Positions 45,792-58,664 of a stretch of 64,000 nucleotides of DNA are shown piece by piece. The position numbers and the translations under genes are program-made. A model generated the notes under the pieces. That model made no database searches and had not been told where the DNA came from. It worked only from the letters and a program-made list of their open reading frames with translations. The stretch is from Sipunculus nudus (lineage: Eukaryota; Annelida; Sipuncula; Golfingiida; Sipunculidae). The stretch's first letter is position 1. Every line of letters starts with the position of its first letter. The DNA lies in the NCBI GenBank assembly GCA_026874595.1, contig CM049307.1, forward strand, positions 61,406,370-61,470,369. Reading direction: 5' to 3'.

Positions 45792-47702
45792 GAATAAACT
45801 GAAATGAACACGTGACTTGTGATTACAATATTATAATTATGTGTTATGGATGTTTCAATACACTTTTTCACAGAGATGAAAGGGGGTTTTATTTTTTTTT
45901 TTTGGGGGGGGGGGGGGGGTGGTGGCTCCCGAGACCTTAAAACGGGATGTCCTGGCATCAGGTGGTGGCCTCAACGTAAATTAAAGAATGAATGGAAAAT
46001 GTGATATCGTGTCCCGGCTTCCTTACAATATAATAAAATATTCGTCTGCACAATAGAACACAGACAAAAAGTCGGAGTATCTCGTTTTGTGTGTATGTAT
46101 AATATAAGGATAAAGAAAACATACCCAAGTTTCTCTTGCACTGCGCGCGTCAATTTTAGTACCCGAATAAAATAATTGTTTCCCCGTCATATCACATCAA
46201 AATCAAAACCCTCTCATGAAAAATTCATATAAGAAGCGGTTCCGCAATAATTCCTAGTGAAAGAGCCCAATAAAACGTAAACCTCTTGGACTTATGTTAA
46301 AATTAAAAACAGTGTGGAATATTTCAAATAATAAAAGTATAATTTAAATACATATAATATATAAATTTTGTATAAAGAACATGAGTCGTACTGAGTCGTG
46401 TGATGGGTTGTTTTTATGTATTTATTTTGCCCGTAAAACACAACTGTCTTGTCACAACTTGACCGAACGGCTGATGTACGACCTAGACATAAATAAGGGG
46501 TCGTATAAGAAGAAGCCGTCTACCAGATCATATTACAATATATTTAGAAATTTAATATTTAAAATTTATATAAGAACAGCGGCATTCTCATGATGATTCC
46601 GGAGCGTTGAACGTGCATTTCATGAGTAAGTAACCGCCCCCTGCGGTATGATGAGGCTTGATGTTGTCAACAGCATCCTCCTAGCACCTATACCGTCACT
46701 CACAGCCTTCCGTCCTCTCCGGCCAGGGGGTAAGCGTATTACCCCAACCCACTGCGGAGACCTGACCGGACGATTGTTCAAGACCGTGAGCCTCCAGGTA
46801 TAACCCAGTGCCCTATTTACGGCTCAGAACCGCTGAATACCATATCTCCCTGATTGCGCTCCTCACTCACCTTTCAAACAATCAAGCACAGGAAGAGAAA
46901 GTAAAAATATTGCGGTTTTATTCATTTCTTGGTTTTATGTATCTGTACAATTTGAGTGTGTGTTTGTCTTCGTGTGTATAAAAAGCGTTATCATAAAATT
47001 TTATGCTAAAGTTTACTAACCGTAGTACATGATCTTCCTTATTACTTTTAGATTCCACGAAGAGATTCGTAAAAACACCGTAAAGACGGGCTTCCTACAA
47101 CTTACAAGTCCATGATCGCCTTCTTCTTACAGATACTGAGACAAGAATGACCGGGTTGCTAACGTGACGACAATAGCAACATCCCCGATTCAATGACGTC
47201 ATGCAGTTTAATCTTCAAACGTTCGGCTGGAAACACGTAATACTGAGTGTTTAATATTGTTTTTAATTTACTTTGCGAAGTGAATGTGGTTCGGGGTTCA
47301 TAGAGTGCGTAGTTAGGAGCCCAGACCGCAGATGGCGACACCTGACGTAAACAGCAAGTTTGTGACGTATTTTCATCGGCATAGATAACTTATTACGGCG
47401 CGGGCGTGTTATGTGATGAGAGCATTTCATCCAGAACAGAGACTGCCCGCTGTTGTGATTAGCTGGAGCAATATGTATTGTTTATATTCATTTTGGAATA
47501 TTTTAGTGAAGTCACTGCAAAGTTGAGACTGAACATATGTGCTGACAGATTTAATAACAAATCAAACTATCTCGTGTATTTCTTGGACATAATAATGAGA
47601 TCAATATATTTAAAACAATGATACATAATGAGATTTGTAATCCATTTGGTTCAAAGGAACTTCGTAAAAATAAACTTTAAATGCAATATATTGTTTTATC
47701 TG
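45792..47702 (+). repeat. Satellite unit 13
   Basis: First unit with AGT instead of AAT at codon 2 of the 70-codon frame and with the GGGGTCG variant. A-type right marker. Confidence 0.92.
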
Positions 47703-49066
47703 GAATAAACTGAAATGAACACGTGACTTGTGATTACAATATTATAATAACGTGTTATGGATGTTTCAATACACTTTTTCACAGAAATGAAAGGGGGATT
47801 TTTTTTGGGGGGGGGTTCCCGAGACCTTAAAACAGGATGTCCTGTCATCAGGTAGTGGCCTGGACGTAAATTAAAGAATGAATGGAAAATCTGATATCGT
47901 GTCCCGACTTCCTTACAATATAATAAAATATTCGTCTGCACAGTAGAACACAGACAGTAAGTCGGAGTATCTCGTTTTGTGTGTATGTATAATATAAGGA
48001 TAAAGAAAACATACCCAAGTTTCTCTTGCACCGCGCGCTACAATTTTAGTACCCAAATAAAATAATTGTTTCCCCGTCATAACACATTAAAATCAAAACC
48101 CCATCATGAAAAATTCATATAGCAAGCGGGTCCGAAATAATTCCTAGAGAAAGAGCTCAATAAAACGTAATCCTCTTGGGCTTATGTTAAAAGTAAAAAC
48201 AGTGTAGAATATTTCAAATAATAAAAAATATAATTTAAATACATATAATACATAAATTTTGTATAAAGAACATGAATCGTACTGAGTCGTGTGATGGGTT
48301 GTTTTTATGTATTTATTTTGCCCGTGAAAAAACAACTGTCCTGTCACAACTGGACCGAACGGCTGATGTACGACCTAGACATAAATTAGGGGCGGTATAA
48401 GAAGAAGCCGTCTACCAGATCATATTACAATATATTTAGAAATTTAATATTTAAAATTTATATTAGAACAGCGGCATTCTCATGATGATTCCGGAGCGTT
48501 GAACGTGCATTTCATGAGTAAGTAACCGCCCCCTGCGGTATGATGAGGCTTGATGTTGTCAACAGCATCCTCCTAGCACCTATACCGTCACTCACAGCCT
48601 TCCGTCCTCTCCGGCCAGGGGGTAAGCGTATTACCCCAACCCACTGCGGAGACCAGACCGGACGATTGTTCAAGACCGTGAGCCTCCAGGTATAACCCAG
48701 TGCCCTATTTACGGCTCAGAACCGCTGAATACCATATCTCCCTGATTGCGCTCCTCACTCACCTTTAAAAGAATCAAGCACAGGAAGAGAAAGTAAAAAT
48801 ATTGCGGTTTTATTCATGTCTTGGTTTTATGTATCTGTACAATTTGAGTGTGTGTTTGTCTTCGTGTGTATAAAAAGCGTTATCATAAAATTTTATGCTA
48901 AAGTTTACGAACCGTAGTACATGATCTTCCTTATTACTTTTAGATTCCACGAAGAGATTCGTAAAAACACCGTAAAGACGGGCTTCCTACAATTTACAAG
49001 TCCATGATCGCCTTCTTCTTACAGATACTGAGACAAGAATGACCGAGTTTCTAACGTGACGACAAT

Positions 49067-49085
49067 AGGGAGCGTAAGTCTCGTT
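49067..49085 (+). repeat. Left terminal inverted repeat of the TIR element
   Basis: 19 bp, perfect match to the right end; the inner GC-richer subterminal zone continues to about 49165. Confidence 0.88.
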
Positions 49086-49439
49086 CACCAAGTGCGTGAA
49101 CTTGCGTGAGCTGGAGACATGTTCTACTTCCGGTCGCCAGACGTGACGTTCTCATGACTGATTATTGTGCGCGCTTCAGGCACTCATTCGCAAAGGCTTT
49201 GTTTTTATTGAACTGAAGCGATATGACACTAAAAGCATTTATATGAGTAACAGCCTCTGAAGCCCTCTGATCTTACATTATAACGTGAGGATCTTCTGAA
49301 ATATATTTGACAGCGATCTTACATGAAGCAATATTTCTGGAGCTCTGGGGCTGACTCGCACTCTGATAATATTGTTAAATATTTTAATCAAACCAGTCAA
49401 AATAATATATAATATTTTTCATGGCATGTATAAAATATA

Positions 49440-49444
49440 TTACC

Positions 49445-49481
<37 letters not shown>

Positions 49482-49830
49482 AAATATATAAAATATTAAA
49501 AAATATATATATAATATTATATATATACCAAAATATTAACTTATATAATATAAAATATATTATAAATATTACATAAAATATGGAAAATATTTAGCCTTAA
49601 ATATAAAATATATAATATATATTATACATATATATATATGTAATGTAATATATAAAATATAAATATATAATAAAAAATAAACAAAACTAAAATATGTATA
49701 TATATAATAATTAAATATATTTATAAATAAAATATATAATATATATGATATAAAAATATATATATATGTAAGTAATATATGTATATATATAATATATATG
49801 AATACATACATACATGCAAGCATGTATATA
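49440..49830. repeat. (TA)n and AT-rich block inside the TIR element
   Basis: A pure TA run (about 49446-49478) is followed by 350 bp built almost only of A and T. Frames here are artefacts of composition. Confidence 0.85.
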
Positions 49831-49948
49831 CTGTTTACACATATTTATAGATTAATATAAAATGGATATACGTAATGCCCAAATTATGCTATTTTTAATA
49901 TGTATGTTTGAAAGAAAATATTTTATTAACACGTAAATACATTTTCCA

Positions 49949-51400
49949 ACACGCACGCACACACACACACATATATAAGGGATGGGGTAATAGTAACGTG
50001 TAATAATAAAAATAAAATTAAGGTTTTCAAAATAATAGTAATATTAATAGTAATAGACAAGAAATTTTAACCTGCTATAGTAACAGTAATCTTTATAGAA
50101 CACTTAGTTATAAGAATAATAGAAATTACTTGAACTATTACAACCTCTTGACCAAAACATATTAGGGATGGATTGTTTGATTACATTGAAACACATGAAA
50201 GGGCTAAAAATGTAGTGTGATTTGTTCATGCTAGATGCTATCATGGTCCAGCGCACAGGGGGCATCAGCCATTGGCTGTAGGTGATTACAAATAAGATAA
50301 ACCCTGCCGTGGGCTTAATTGCAGATCCATTAACTAGGCTTGGTCAGTAGGCCAAAACAATGCAGCTGTGCTTGGTAAGTTTACACATGCATTGTGAGGG
50401 GCAAGTTATTGTCAACTGAAGCTATAGACAGTGCTACTGCAGTGTGCTGCTGTTTGAGTACTTCAGAGGTAGACACTCTGATAGTTGATAACCTCTGAAG
50501 AGTTACTATATATTAATTAGTGGTGCCACAGACAGTGAATAAGGTCCTGTTTGTACTCATCAGCACTGCAGTCCAAGTACAATGGCTTGTAGAAATCTTA
50601 ACGATTGTGTTTCTCATGTGTAATGAAACACCTGCTCAAGAAAAATTAAAATGTGCTAATCTAAGGAGATGAAGTAAATAAGTGGTAGCCACTTAATTCA
50701 CAGACTTCTGTGTTTTGATGAATAGGTTGAATTTGAATGCTGCAAGCAAGATGAACTATGTGCACATTGTATATTCTATGATTAAAAGCTACACAGATAT
50801 ACATATAAATATTACTGGGTTTATGTTGTGTTGAACTGGTACTAATAGTATTTAATTATACTAAATAGCACCAAACAGTACTTTAGTACTTCTTTCATGA
50901 TTATTCAACCTCACTCTTTCTTTTAAAACTGTACTTAACATGAAGTTTTTTCTTATTTTACTTTCCTGTTGAACATTGTGTGAAATGAATAATTATATGT
51001 AAAAAACTGTCTTTAACCGTGGTGAATATGAACATACCGGAACTGGGTTGGACTGACCATCAACTGGCTAGAAATAATGCTGAACTGAGCCGAATTACGC
51101 GCATTATACTGCAGGATTTAAAACTAATTAATTTCATTTTTAATGGAGAACAAAAATTGCTAAAATTGCAATTTAAATATACGAACATATATTAAAGTAT
51201 CACCAACTGCATGGGGGTTGGTCAGCATATTTCCATATCACTGTTTGAAAGTAAAGTAATAGTAATAGTAACAGAAGCCAAGTATTAGTAATACTAATAG
51301 TAATAAATGAAAAATGTTGTAATAGTAATTATAATAGATGGATTAAGAACTAATAGTAACAGGAATAGAACCTATGTAATAGGACCCATCTCTGATATAT
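49949..51400. other. Interior of the TIR element: CA run and dispersed TAATAG repeats
   Basis: A (CA)n run lies at about 49955-49972, and AATAGTAATAG-type trinucleotide repeats lie at about 49988-50100 and 51255-51380. Between them is 1.1 kb of unique, stop-rich DNA that I could not assign. Confidence 0.5.
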
Positions 51401-51483
51401 AAATATATATTAGACAATTTCCATACTTTTATATAATATATATTAAAATAATGATTTTAAAATCGTTTTATCATATTTCCAAC

Positions 51484-51485
<2 letters not shown>

Positions 51486-51530
<45 letters not shown>

Positions 51531-51556
51531 TTATATATATATATATATTTATATAC
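51486..51556. repeat. (AT)n microsatellite inside the TIR element
   Basis: About 70 bp of alternating AT with few interruptions. ATT/AAT-rich sequence follows at 51825-51895. Confidence 0.85.
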
Positions 51557-52397
51557 CGGGTATAATAGTTAATTGAACAAATGTAACATAAACGTATATT
51601 TATTAATTTAAATTGATATATTTTTTAAAATATTTAAATTATGATGTGTATATATTTATCGAATATAATTAATTGTATGTGATTACTTACCCATAGAATT
51701 TCTGGGTTTTTTTTTTACAAATTTAATATCAATTGGCTAACACATTTCGAATCGTTTGATTATAATTTTACTTTATTATTATCTATTTCTGTTCCTAAAA
51801 AATATAGGAACAATTTAACAAATATAATAACAATAACAATTTATTTATAATCATTATTATAATTGTTATAATTATTATTATTACTATCATTATCGAATAT
51901 AGCCGAGGCCTAGGCTATATGCATGCTGGCTAACTGGCTTGTACCGGAATCCAAGGACTGCGCAGTTATTTTTACCAAATATATGTAGTTTTACCAATCC
52001 GTCATTAAGGAGTTTGAATCTCTGTAATCAATAATTACACAAAAATATAATTTTCCATTCATAAAGCGCGATAAAAGCATATGTTCAGGCCTACATACTT
52101 TAACCGATAGTTTGTTTACATTCGCAACGTCACCTCAATGCGGGCGTAGCCTCAGTGAAACCGGGATCAAGCTAAACGAAGCATCGACAGGAGAACGTAT
52201 TGATAATTTGTATCCAAAAGTTATACTATAACCGTTCTCTTTATGTGACAGCAAGCTCAAACGTTTGGAATCGCTTTGTTCTGTGAAAAGCTGACCCACA
52301 ACACGTGAAGCGATGTCCGCATGGCGTATGTTGTCATGAGGGTGTCTCCGGAAGTACTCTGGAACCGGCCTTTACTACCTCCTTTCAATAGAGATAA

Positions 52398-52416
52398 AAC
52401 GAGACTTACGCTCCCT
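52398..52416 (-). repeat. Right terminal inverted repeat of the TIR element
   Basis: Exact inverse of the left end; preceded by a GC-richer subterminal zone from about 52100, with an inner repeat related to the left one. Confidence 0.88.
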
Positions 52417-52946
52417 ATAGCAACATCCCCGATTCAATGACGTCATGCCGTTTAATCTTCAAACGTTCGGCTGGAAACACGTAATACTGAGTGTTTAATA
52501 TTGTTTTTAATTTACTTTGCGAAGTGAATGTGGTTCGGGGTTCATAGAGTGCGTAGTTAGGAGCCCAGACCGCAGATGGCGACACCTGACGTAAACAGCA
52601 AGTTTGTGACGTATTTTTCATCGGCATAGATAACTTATTACCACGCGGGTGTGTTATGTGATGAGAGCATTGCATCCAGAACAGAGACTGCCCGCTGTTA
52701 TGATTGCTGGAGCAATATGTATTGTTTATATTCATTTTGGAATATTTTAGTGAAGTCACTGCAGAGTTGAGACTGAACATATGTGCTGACAGATTTAATA
52801 ACAAATCAAACTATCTCGTGTATTTCGTGGACACAATAATGAGATCAATATATTTAAAACAAGGATACATAATGAGATTTGTAATCCGTTTGGTTCAAAG
52901 GAACTTCGTAAAAATAAACTTTAAATGCAATATATTGTTTTATCTG

Positions 52947-54853
52947 GAATAAACTGAAATGAACACGTGACTTGTGATTACAATATTATAATTATGTGTT
53001 ATGGATGTTTCAATACACTTTTTCACAGAGATGAAAGGGGGTTTTATTTTTTTTTTGGGGGGGGGGGGGGATGGTGGCTCCCGAGACCTTAAAACGGGAT
53101 GTCCTGGCATCAGGTGGTGGCCTCAACGTAAATTAAAGAATGAATGGAAAATGTGATATCGTGTCCCGGCTTCCTTACAATATAATAAAATATTCGTCTG
53201 CACAATAGAACACAGACAGAAAGTCGGAGTATCTCGTTTTGTGTGTATGTATAATATAAGGATAAAGAAAACATACCCAAGTTTCTCTTGCACTGCGCGC
53301 GTCAATTTTAGTACCCGAATAAAATAATTGTTTCCCCGTCATATCACATCAAAATCAAAACCCTCTCATGAAAAATTCATATAAGAAGCCGTTCCGCAAT
53401 AATTCCTAGTGAAAGAGCCCAATAAAACGTAAACCTCTTGGACTTATGTTAAAATTAAAAACAGTGTGGAATATTTCAAATAATAAAAGTATAATTTAAA
53501 TACATATAATACATAAATTTTGTATAAAGAACATGAGTCGTACTGAGTCGTGTGATGGGTTGTTTTTATGTATTTATTTTGCCCGTAAAACACAACTGTC
53601 TTGTCACAACTGGACCGAAAGGCTGATGTACAACCTAGACATAAATAAGGGGCCGTATAAGAAGAAGCCGTCTACCAGATCATATTACAATATATTTAGA
53701 AATTTAATATTTAAAATTTATATAAGAACAGCGGCATTCTCATGATGATTCCGGAGCGTTGAACGTGCATTTCATGAGTAAGTAACCGCCCCCTGCGGTA
53801 TGATGAGGCTTGATGTTGTCAACAGCATCCTCCTAGCACCTATACCGTCACTCACAGCCTTCCGTCCTCTCCGGCCAGGGGGTAAGCGTATTACCCCAAC
53901 CCACTGCGGAGACCTGACCGGACGATTGTTCAAGACCGTGAGCCTCCAGGTATAACCCAGTGCCCTATTTACGGCTCAGAACCGCTGAATACCATATCTC
54001 CCTGATTGCGCTCCTCACTCACCTTTCAAACAATCAAGCACAGGAAGAGAAAGTAAAAATATTGCGGTTTTATTCATTTCTTGGTTTTATGTATCTGTAC
54101 AATTTGAGTGTGTGTTTGTCTTCGTGTGTATAAAAAGCGTTATCATCAAATTTTATGCTAAAGTTTACGAACCGTAGTACATGATCTTCCTTATTACTTT
54201 TAGATTCCACGAAGAGATTCGTAAAAACACCGTAAAGACGGGCTTCCTACAATTTACAAGTCCATGATCGCCTTCTTCTTACAGATACTGAGACAAGAAT
54301 GACCGAGTTTCTAACGTGACGACAATAGCAACATCCCCGATTCAATGACGTCATGCCGTTTAATCTTCAAACGTTCGGCTGGAATCACGTAATACTGAGT
54401 GTTTAATATTGTTTTTAATTTTATTTGCGAAGTGAATGTGGTTCGGGGTTCATAGAGTGCGTAGTTAGGAGCCCAGACCGCAGATGGCGACACCTGACGT
54501 AAACAGCAAGTTTCTGACGTATTTTCATCGGCATAGATAACTTATTACCACGCGGGTGTGTTATTTGATGAGAGCATAGCATCCAGAACAGAGACTGCCC
54601 GCTGTTATGATTGCTGGAGCAATATGTATTGTTTATATTCATTTTGGAATATTTTAGTGAAGTCACTGCAGAGTTGAGACTGAACATATGTGCTGACAGA
54701 TTTAATAACAAATCAAACTATCTCGTGTGTTTCGTGGACACAATAATGAGATCAATATATTTAAAACAAGGATACATAATGAGATTTGTAATCCGTTTGG
54801 TTCAAAGGAACTTCGTAAAAATAAACTTTAAATGCAATATATTGTTTTATCTG
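52947..54853 (+). repeat. Satellite unit 15
   Basis: AGT codon 2 with the CGAAAGGCTG variant. Right half shares TTTACGAACC and CCGAGTTTCTAAC with units 14 and 20. Confidence 0.92.
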
Positions 54854-56763
54854 GAATAAACTGAAATGAACACGTGACTTGTGATTACAATATTATAATT
54901 ATGTGTTATGGATGTTTCAATACACTTTTTCACAGAGATGAAAGGGGGTTTTATTTTTTTTTTGGGGGGGGGGGGGGGGGGTGGTGGCTCCCGAGACCTT
55001 AAAACGGGATGTCCTGGCATCAGGTGGTGGCCTCAACGTAAATTAAAGAATGAATGGAAAATGTGATATCGTGTCCCGGCTTCCTTACAATATAATAAAA
55101 TATTCGTCTGCACAATAGAACACAGACAAAAAGTCGGAGTATCTCGTTTTGTGTGTATGTATAATATAAGGATAAAGAAAACATACCCAAGTTTCTCTTG
55201 CACTGCGCGCGTCAATTTTAGTACCCGAATAAAATAATTGTTTCCCCGTCATATCACATCAAAATCAAAACCCCATCATGAAAAATTCATATAAGAAGCG
55301 GTTCCGCAATAATTCCTAGTGAAAGAGCCCAATAAAACGTAAACCTCTTGGACTTATGTTAAAATTAAAAACAGTGTGGAATATTTCAAATAATAAAAGT
55401 ATAATTTAAATACATATAATATATAAATTTTGTATAAAGAACATGAGTCGTACTGAGTCGTGTGATGGGTTGTTTTTATGTATTTGTTTTGCCCGTAAAA
55501 CACAACTGTCTTGTCACAACTGGACCGAACGGCTGATGTACGACCTAGACATAAATAAGGGGTCGTATAAGAAGAAGCCGTCTACCAGATCATATTACAA
55601 TATATTTAGAAATTTAATATTTAAAATTTATATAAGAACAGCGGCATTCTCATGATGATTCCGGAGCGTTGAACGTGCATTTCATGAGTAAGTAACCGCC
55701 CCCTGCGGTATGATGAGGCTTGATGTTGTCAACAGCATCCTCCTAGCACCTATACCGTCACTCACAGCCTTCCGTCCTCTCCGGCCAGGGGGTAAGCGTA
55801 TTACCCCAACCCACTGCGGAGACCTGACCGGACGATTGTTCAAGACCGTGAGCCTCCAGGTATAACCCAGTGCCCTATTTACGGCTCAGAACCGCTGAAT
55901 ACCATATCTCCCTGATTGCGCTCCTCACTCACCTTTCAAACAATCAAGCACAGGAAGAGAAAGTAAAAATATTGCGGTTTTATTCATTTCTTGGTTTTAT
56001 GTATCTGTACAATTTGAGTGTGTGTTTGTCTTCGTGTGTATAAAAAGCGTTATCATAAAATTTTATGCTAAAGTTTACTAACCGTAGTACATGATCTTCC
56101 TTATTACTTTTAGATTCCACGAAGAGATTCGTAAAAACACCGTAAAGACGGGCTTCCTACAACTTACAAGTCCATGATCGCCTTCTTCTTACAGATACTG
56201 AGACAAGAATGACCGGGTTGCTAACGTGACGACAATAGCAACATCCCCGATTCAATGACGTCATGCCGTTTAATCTTCAAACGTTCGGCTGGAAACACGT
56301 AATACTGAGTGTTTAATATTGTTTTTAATTTACTTTGCGAAGTGAATGTGGTTCGGGGTTCATAGAGTGCGTAGTTAGGAGCCCAGACCGCAGATGGCGA
56401 CACCTGACGTAAACAGCAAGTTTGTGACGTATTTTCATCGGCATAGATAACTTATTACGGCGCGGGCGTGTTATGTGATGAGAGCATTGCATCCAGAACA
56501 GAGACTGCCCGCTGTTATGATTGCTGGAGCAATATGTATTGTTTATATTCATTTTGGAATATTTTAGTGAAGTCACTGCAGAGTTGAGACTGAACATATG
56601 TGCTGACAGATTTAATAACAAATCAAACTATCTCGTGTATTTCGTGGACACAATAATGAGATCAATATATTTAAAACAAGGATACATAATGAGATTTGTA
56701 ATCCGTTTGGTTCAAAGGAACTTCGTAAAAATAAACTTTAAATGCAATATATTGTTTTATCTG
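54854..56763 (+). repeat. Satellite unit 16
   Basis: G run of 18; AGT codon 2 with GGGGTCG, like units 13 and 17. Right end mixes GGCGCGGGCG with B-type CATTGCATCC. Confidence 0.92.
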
Positions 56764-58664
56764 GAATAAACTGAAATGAACACGTGACTTGTGATTACAA
56801 TATTATAATTATGTGTTATGGATGTTTCAATACACTTTTTCACAGAGATGAAAGGGGGTTTTATTTTTTTTTTGGGGGGGGGGGGTGGCTCCCGAGACCT
56901 TAAAACGGGATGTCCTGGCATCAGGTGGTGGCCTCAACGTAAATTAAAGAATGAATGGAAAATGTGATATCGTGTCCCGGCTTCCTTACAATATAATAAA
57001 ATATTCGTCTGCACAATAGAACACAGACAAAAAGTCGGAGTATCTCGTTTTGTGTGTATGTATAATATAAGGATAAAGAAAACATACCCAAGTTTCTCTT
57101 GCACTGCGCGCGTCAATTTTAGTACCCGAATAAAATAATTGTTTCCCCGTCATATCACATCAAAATCAAAACCCTATCATGAAAAATTCATATAAGAAGC
57201 GGTTCCGCAATAATTCCTAGTGAAAGAGCCCAATAAAACGTAAACCTCTTGGACTTATGTTAAAATTAAAAACAGTGTGGAATATTTCAAATAATAAAAG
57301 TATAATTTAAATACATATAATATATAAATTTTGTATAAAGAACATGAGTCGTACTGAGTCGTGTGATGGGTTGTTTTTATGTATTTATTTTGCCCGTAAA
57401 ACACAACTGTTTTGTCACAACTGGACCGAACGGCTGATGTACGACCTAGACATAAATAAGGGGTCGTATAAGAAGAAGCCGTCTACCAGATCATATTACA
57501 ATATATTTAGAAATTTAATATTTAAAATTTATATAAGAACAGCGGCATTCTCATGATGATTCCGGAGCGTTGAACGTGCATTTCATGAGTAAGTAACCGC
57601 CCCCTGCGGTATGATGAGGCTTGATGTTGTCAACAGCATCCTCCTAGCACCTATACCGTCACTCACAGCCTTCCGTCCTCTCCGGCCAGGGGGTAAGCGT
57701 ATTACCCCAACCCACTGCGGAGACCTGACCGGACGATTGTTCAAGACCGTGAGCCTCCAGGTATAACCCAGTGCCCTATTTACGGCTCAGAACCGCTGAA
57801 TACCATATCTCCCTGATTGCGCTCCTCACTCACCTTTCAAACAATCAAGCACAGGAAGAGAAAGTAAAAATATTGCGGTTTTATTCATTTCTTGGTTTTA
57901 TGTATCTGTACAATTTGAGTGTGTGTTTGTCTTCGTGTGTATAAAAAGCGTTATCATAAAATTTTATGCTAAAGTTTACTAACCGTAGTACATGATCTTC
58001 CTTATTACTTTTAGATTCCACGAAGAGATTCGTAAAAACACCGTAAAGACGGGCTTCCTACAACTTACAAGTCCATGATCGCCTTCTTCTTACAGATACT
58101 GAGACAAGAATGACCGGGTTGCTAACGTGACGACAATAGCAACATCCCCGATTCAATGACGTCATGCCGTTTAATCTTCAAACTTTGGCTGAAAATACGT
58201 AATACTGAGTGTTTAATATTGTTTTTAATTTACTTTGCGAAGTGAATGTGGTTCGGGGTTCATAGAGTGCGTAGTTAGGAGCCCAGACCGCAGATGGCGA
58301 CACCTGACGTAAACAGCAAGTTTGTGACGTATTTTCATCGGCATAGATAACTTATTACGGCGCGGGCGTGTTATGTGATGAGAGCATTTCATCCAGAACA
58401 GAGACTGCCCGCTGTTGTGATTAGCTGGAGCAATATGTATTGTTTATATTCATTTTGGAATATTTTAGTGAAGTCACTGCAAAGTTGAGACTGAACATAT
58501 GTGCTGACAGATTTAATAACAAATCAAACTATCTCGTGTATTTCTTGGACATAATAATGAGATCAATATATTTAAAACAATGATATATAATGAGATTTGT
58601 AATCCATTTGGTTCAAAGGAACTTCGTAAAAATAAACTTTAAATGCAATATATTGTTTTATCTG
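56764..58664 (+). repeat. Satellite unit 17
   Basis: AGT codon 2 with GGGGTCG; A-type right marker, so it pairs with unit 13 four units earlier. Confidence 0.92.

Larger units (their letters stand above)
49067..52416. mobile_element. TIR DNA transposon, non-autonomous, 3.35 kb
   Basis: Begins AGGGAGCGTAAGTCTCGTT and ends with its exact reverse complement (52398-52416). The satellite sequence continues with AT on both sides (49065-49066 and 52417-52418), and the empty site ACAATAGCAAC is present in all other units, so the duplication is AT. Beyond the perfect 19 bp the ends share a diverged inner inverted repeat (ACTTCCGG ... CTCATGAC). The interior is AT-rich with several microsatellites and no transposase frame. 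A 2-bp AT duplication would fit the IS4EU/ISL2EU superfamily as I recall it, but the family is not settled. Confidence 0.85.
47703..52946 (+). repeat. Satellite unit 14, split by the TIR element
   Basis: Shortest G run (9). TAG stop and GGGGCGG variant in the 70-codon frame, shared with unit 18. The unit is interrupted at 49066 and resumes at 52419. Confidence 0.92.

Noticed and set aside
49569-49823. 84-codon minus-strand frame rich in I, Y and F
   Set aside because: It lies wholly in (TA)n-type sequence and is a product of composition.
49067-52416. Helitron or LTR insertion in unit 14
   Set aside because: Perfect 19-bp inverted ends and a 2-bp duplication exclude both; no TC...CTRR ends and no direct LTRs.
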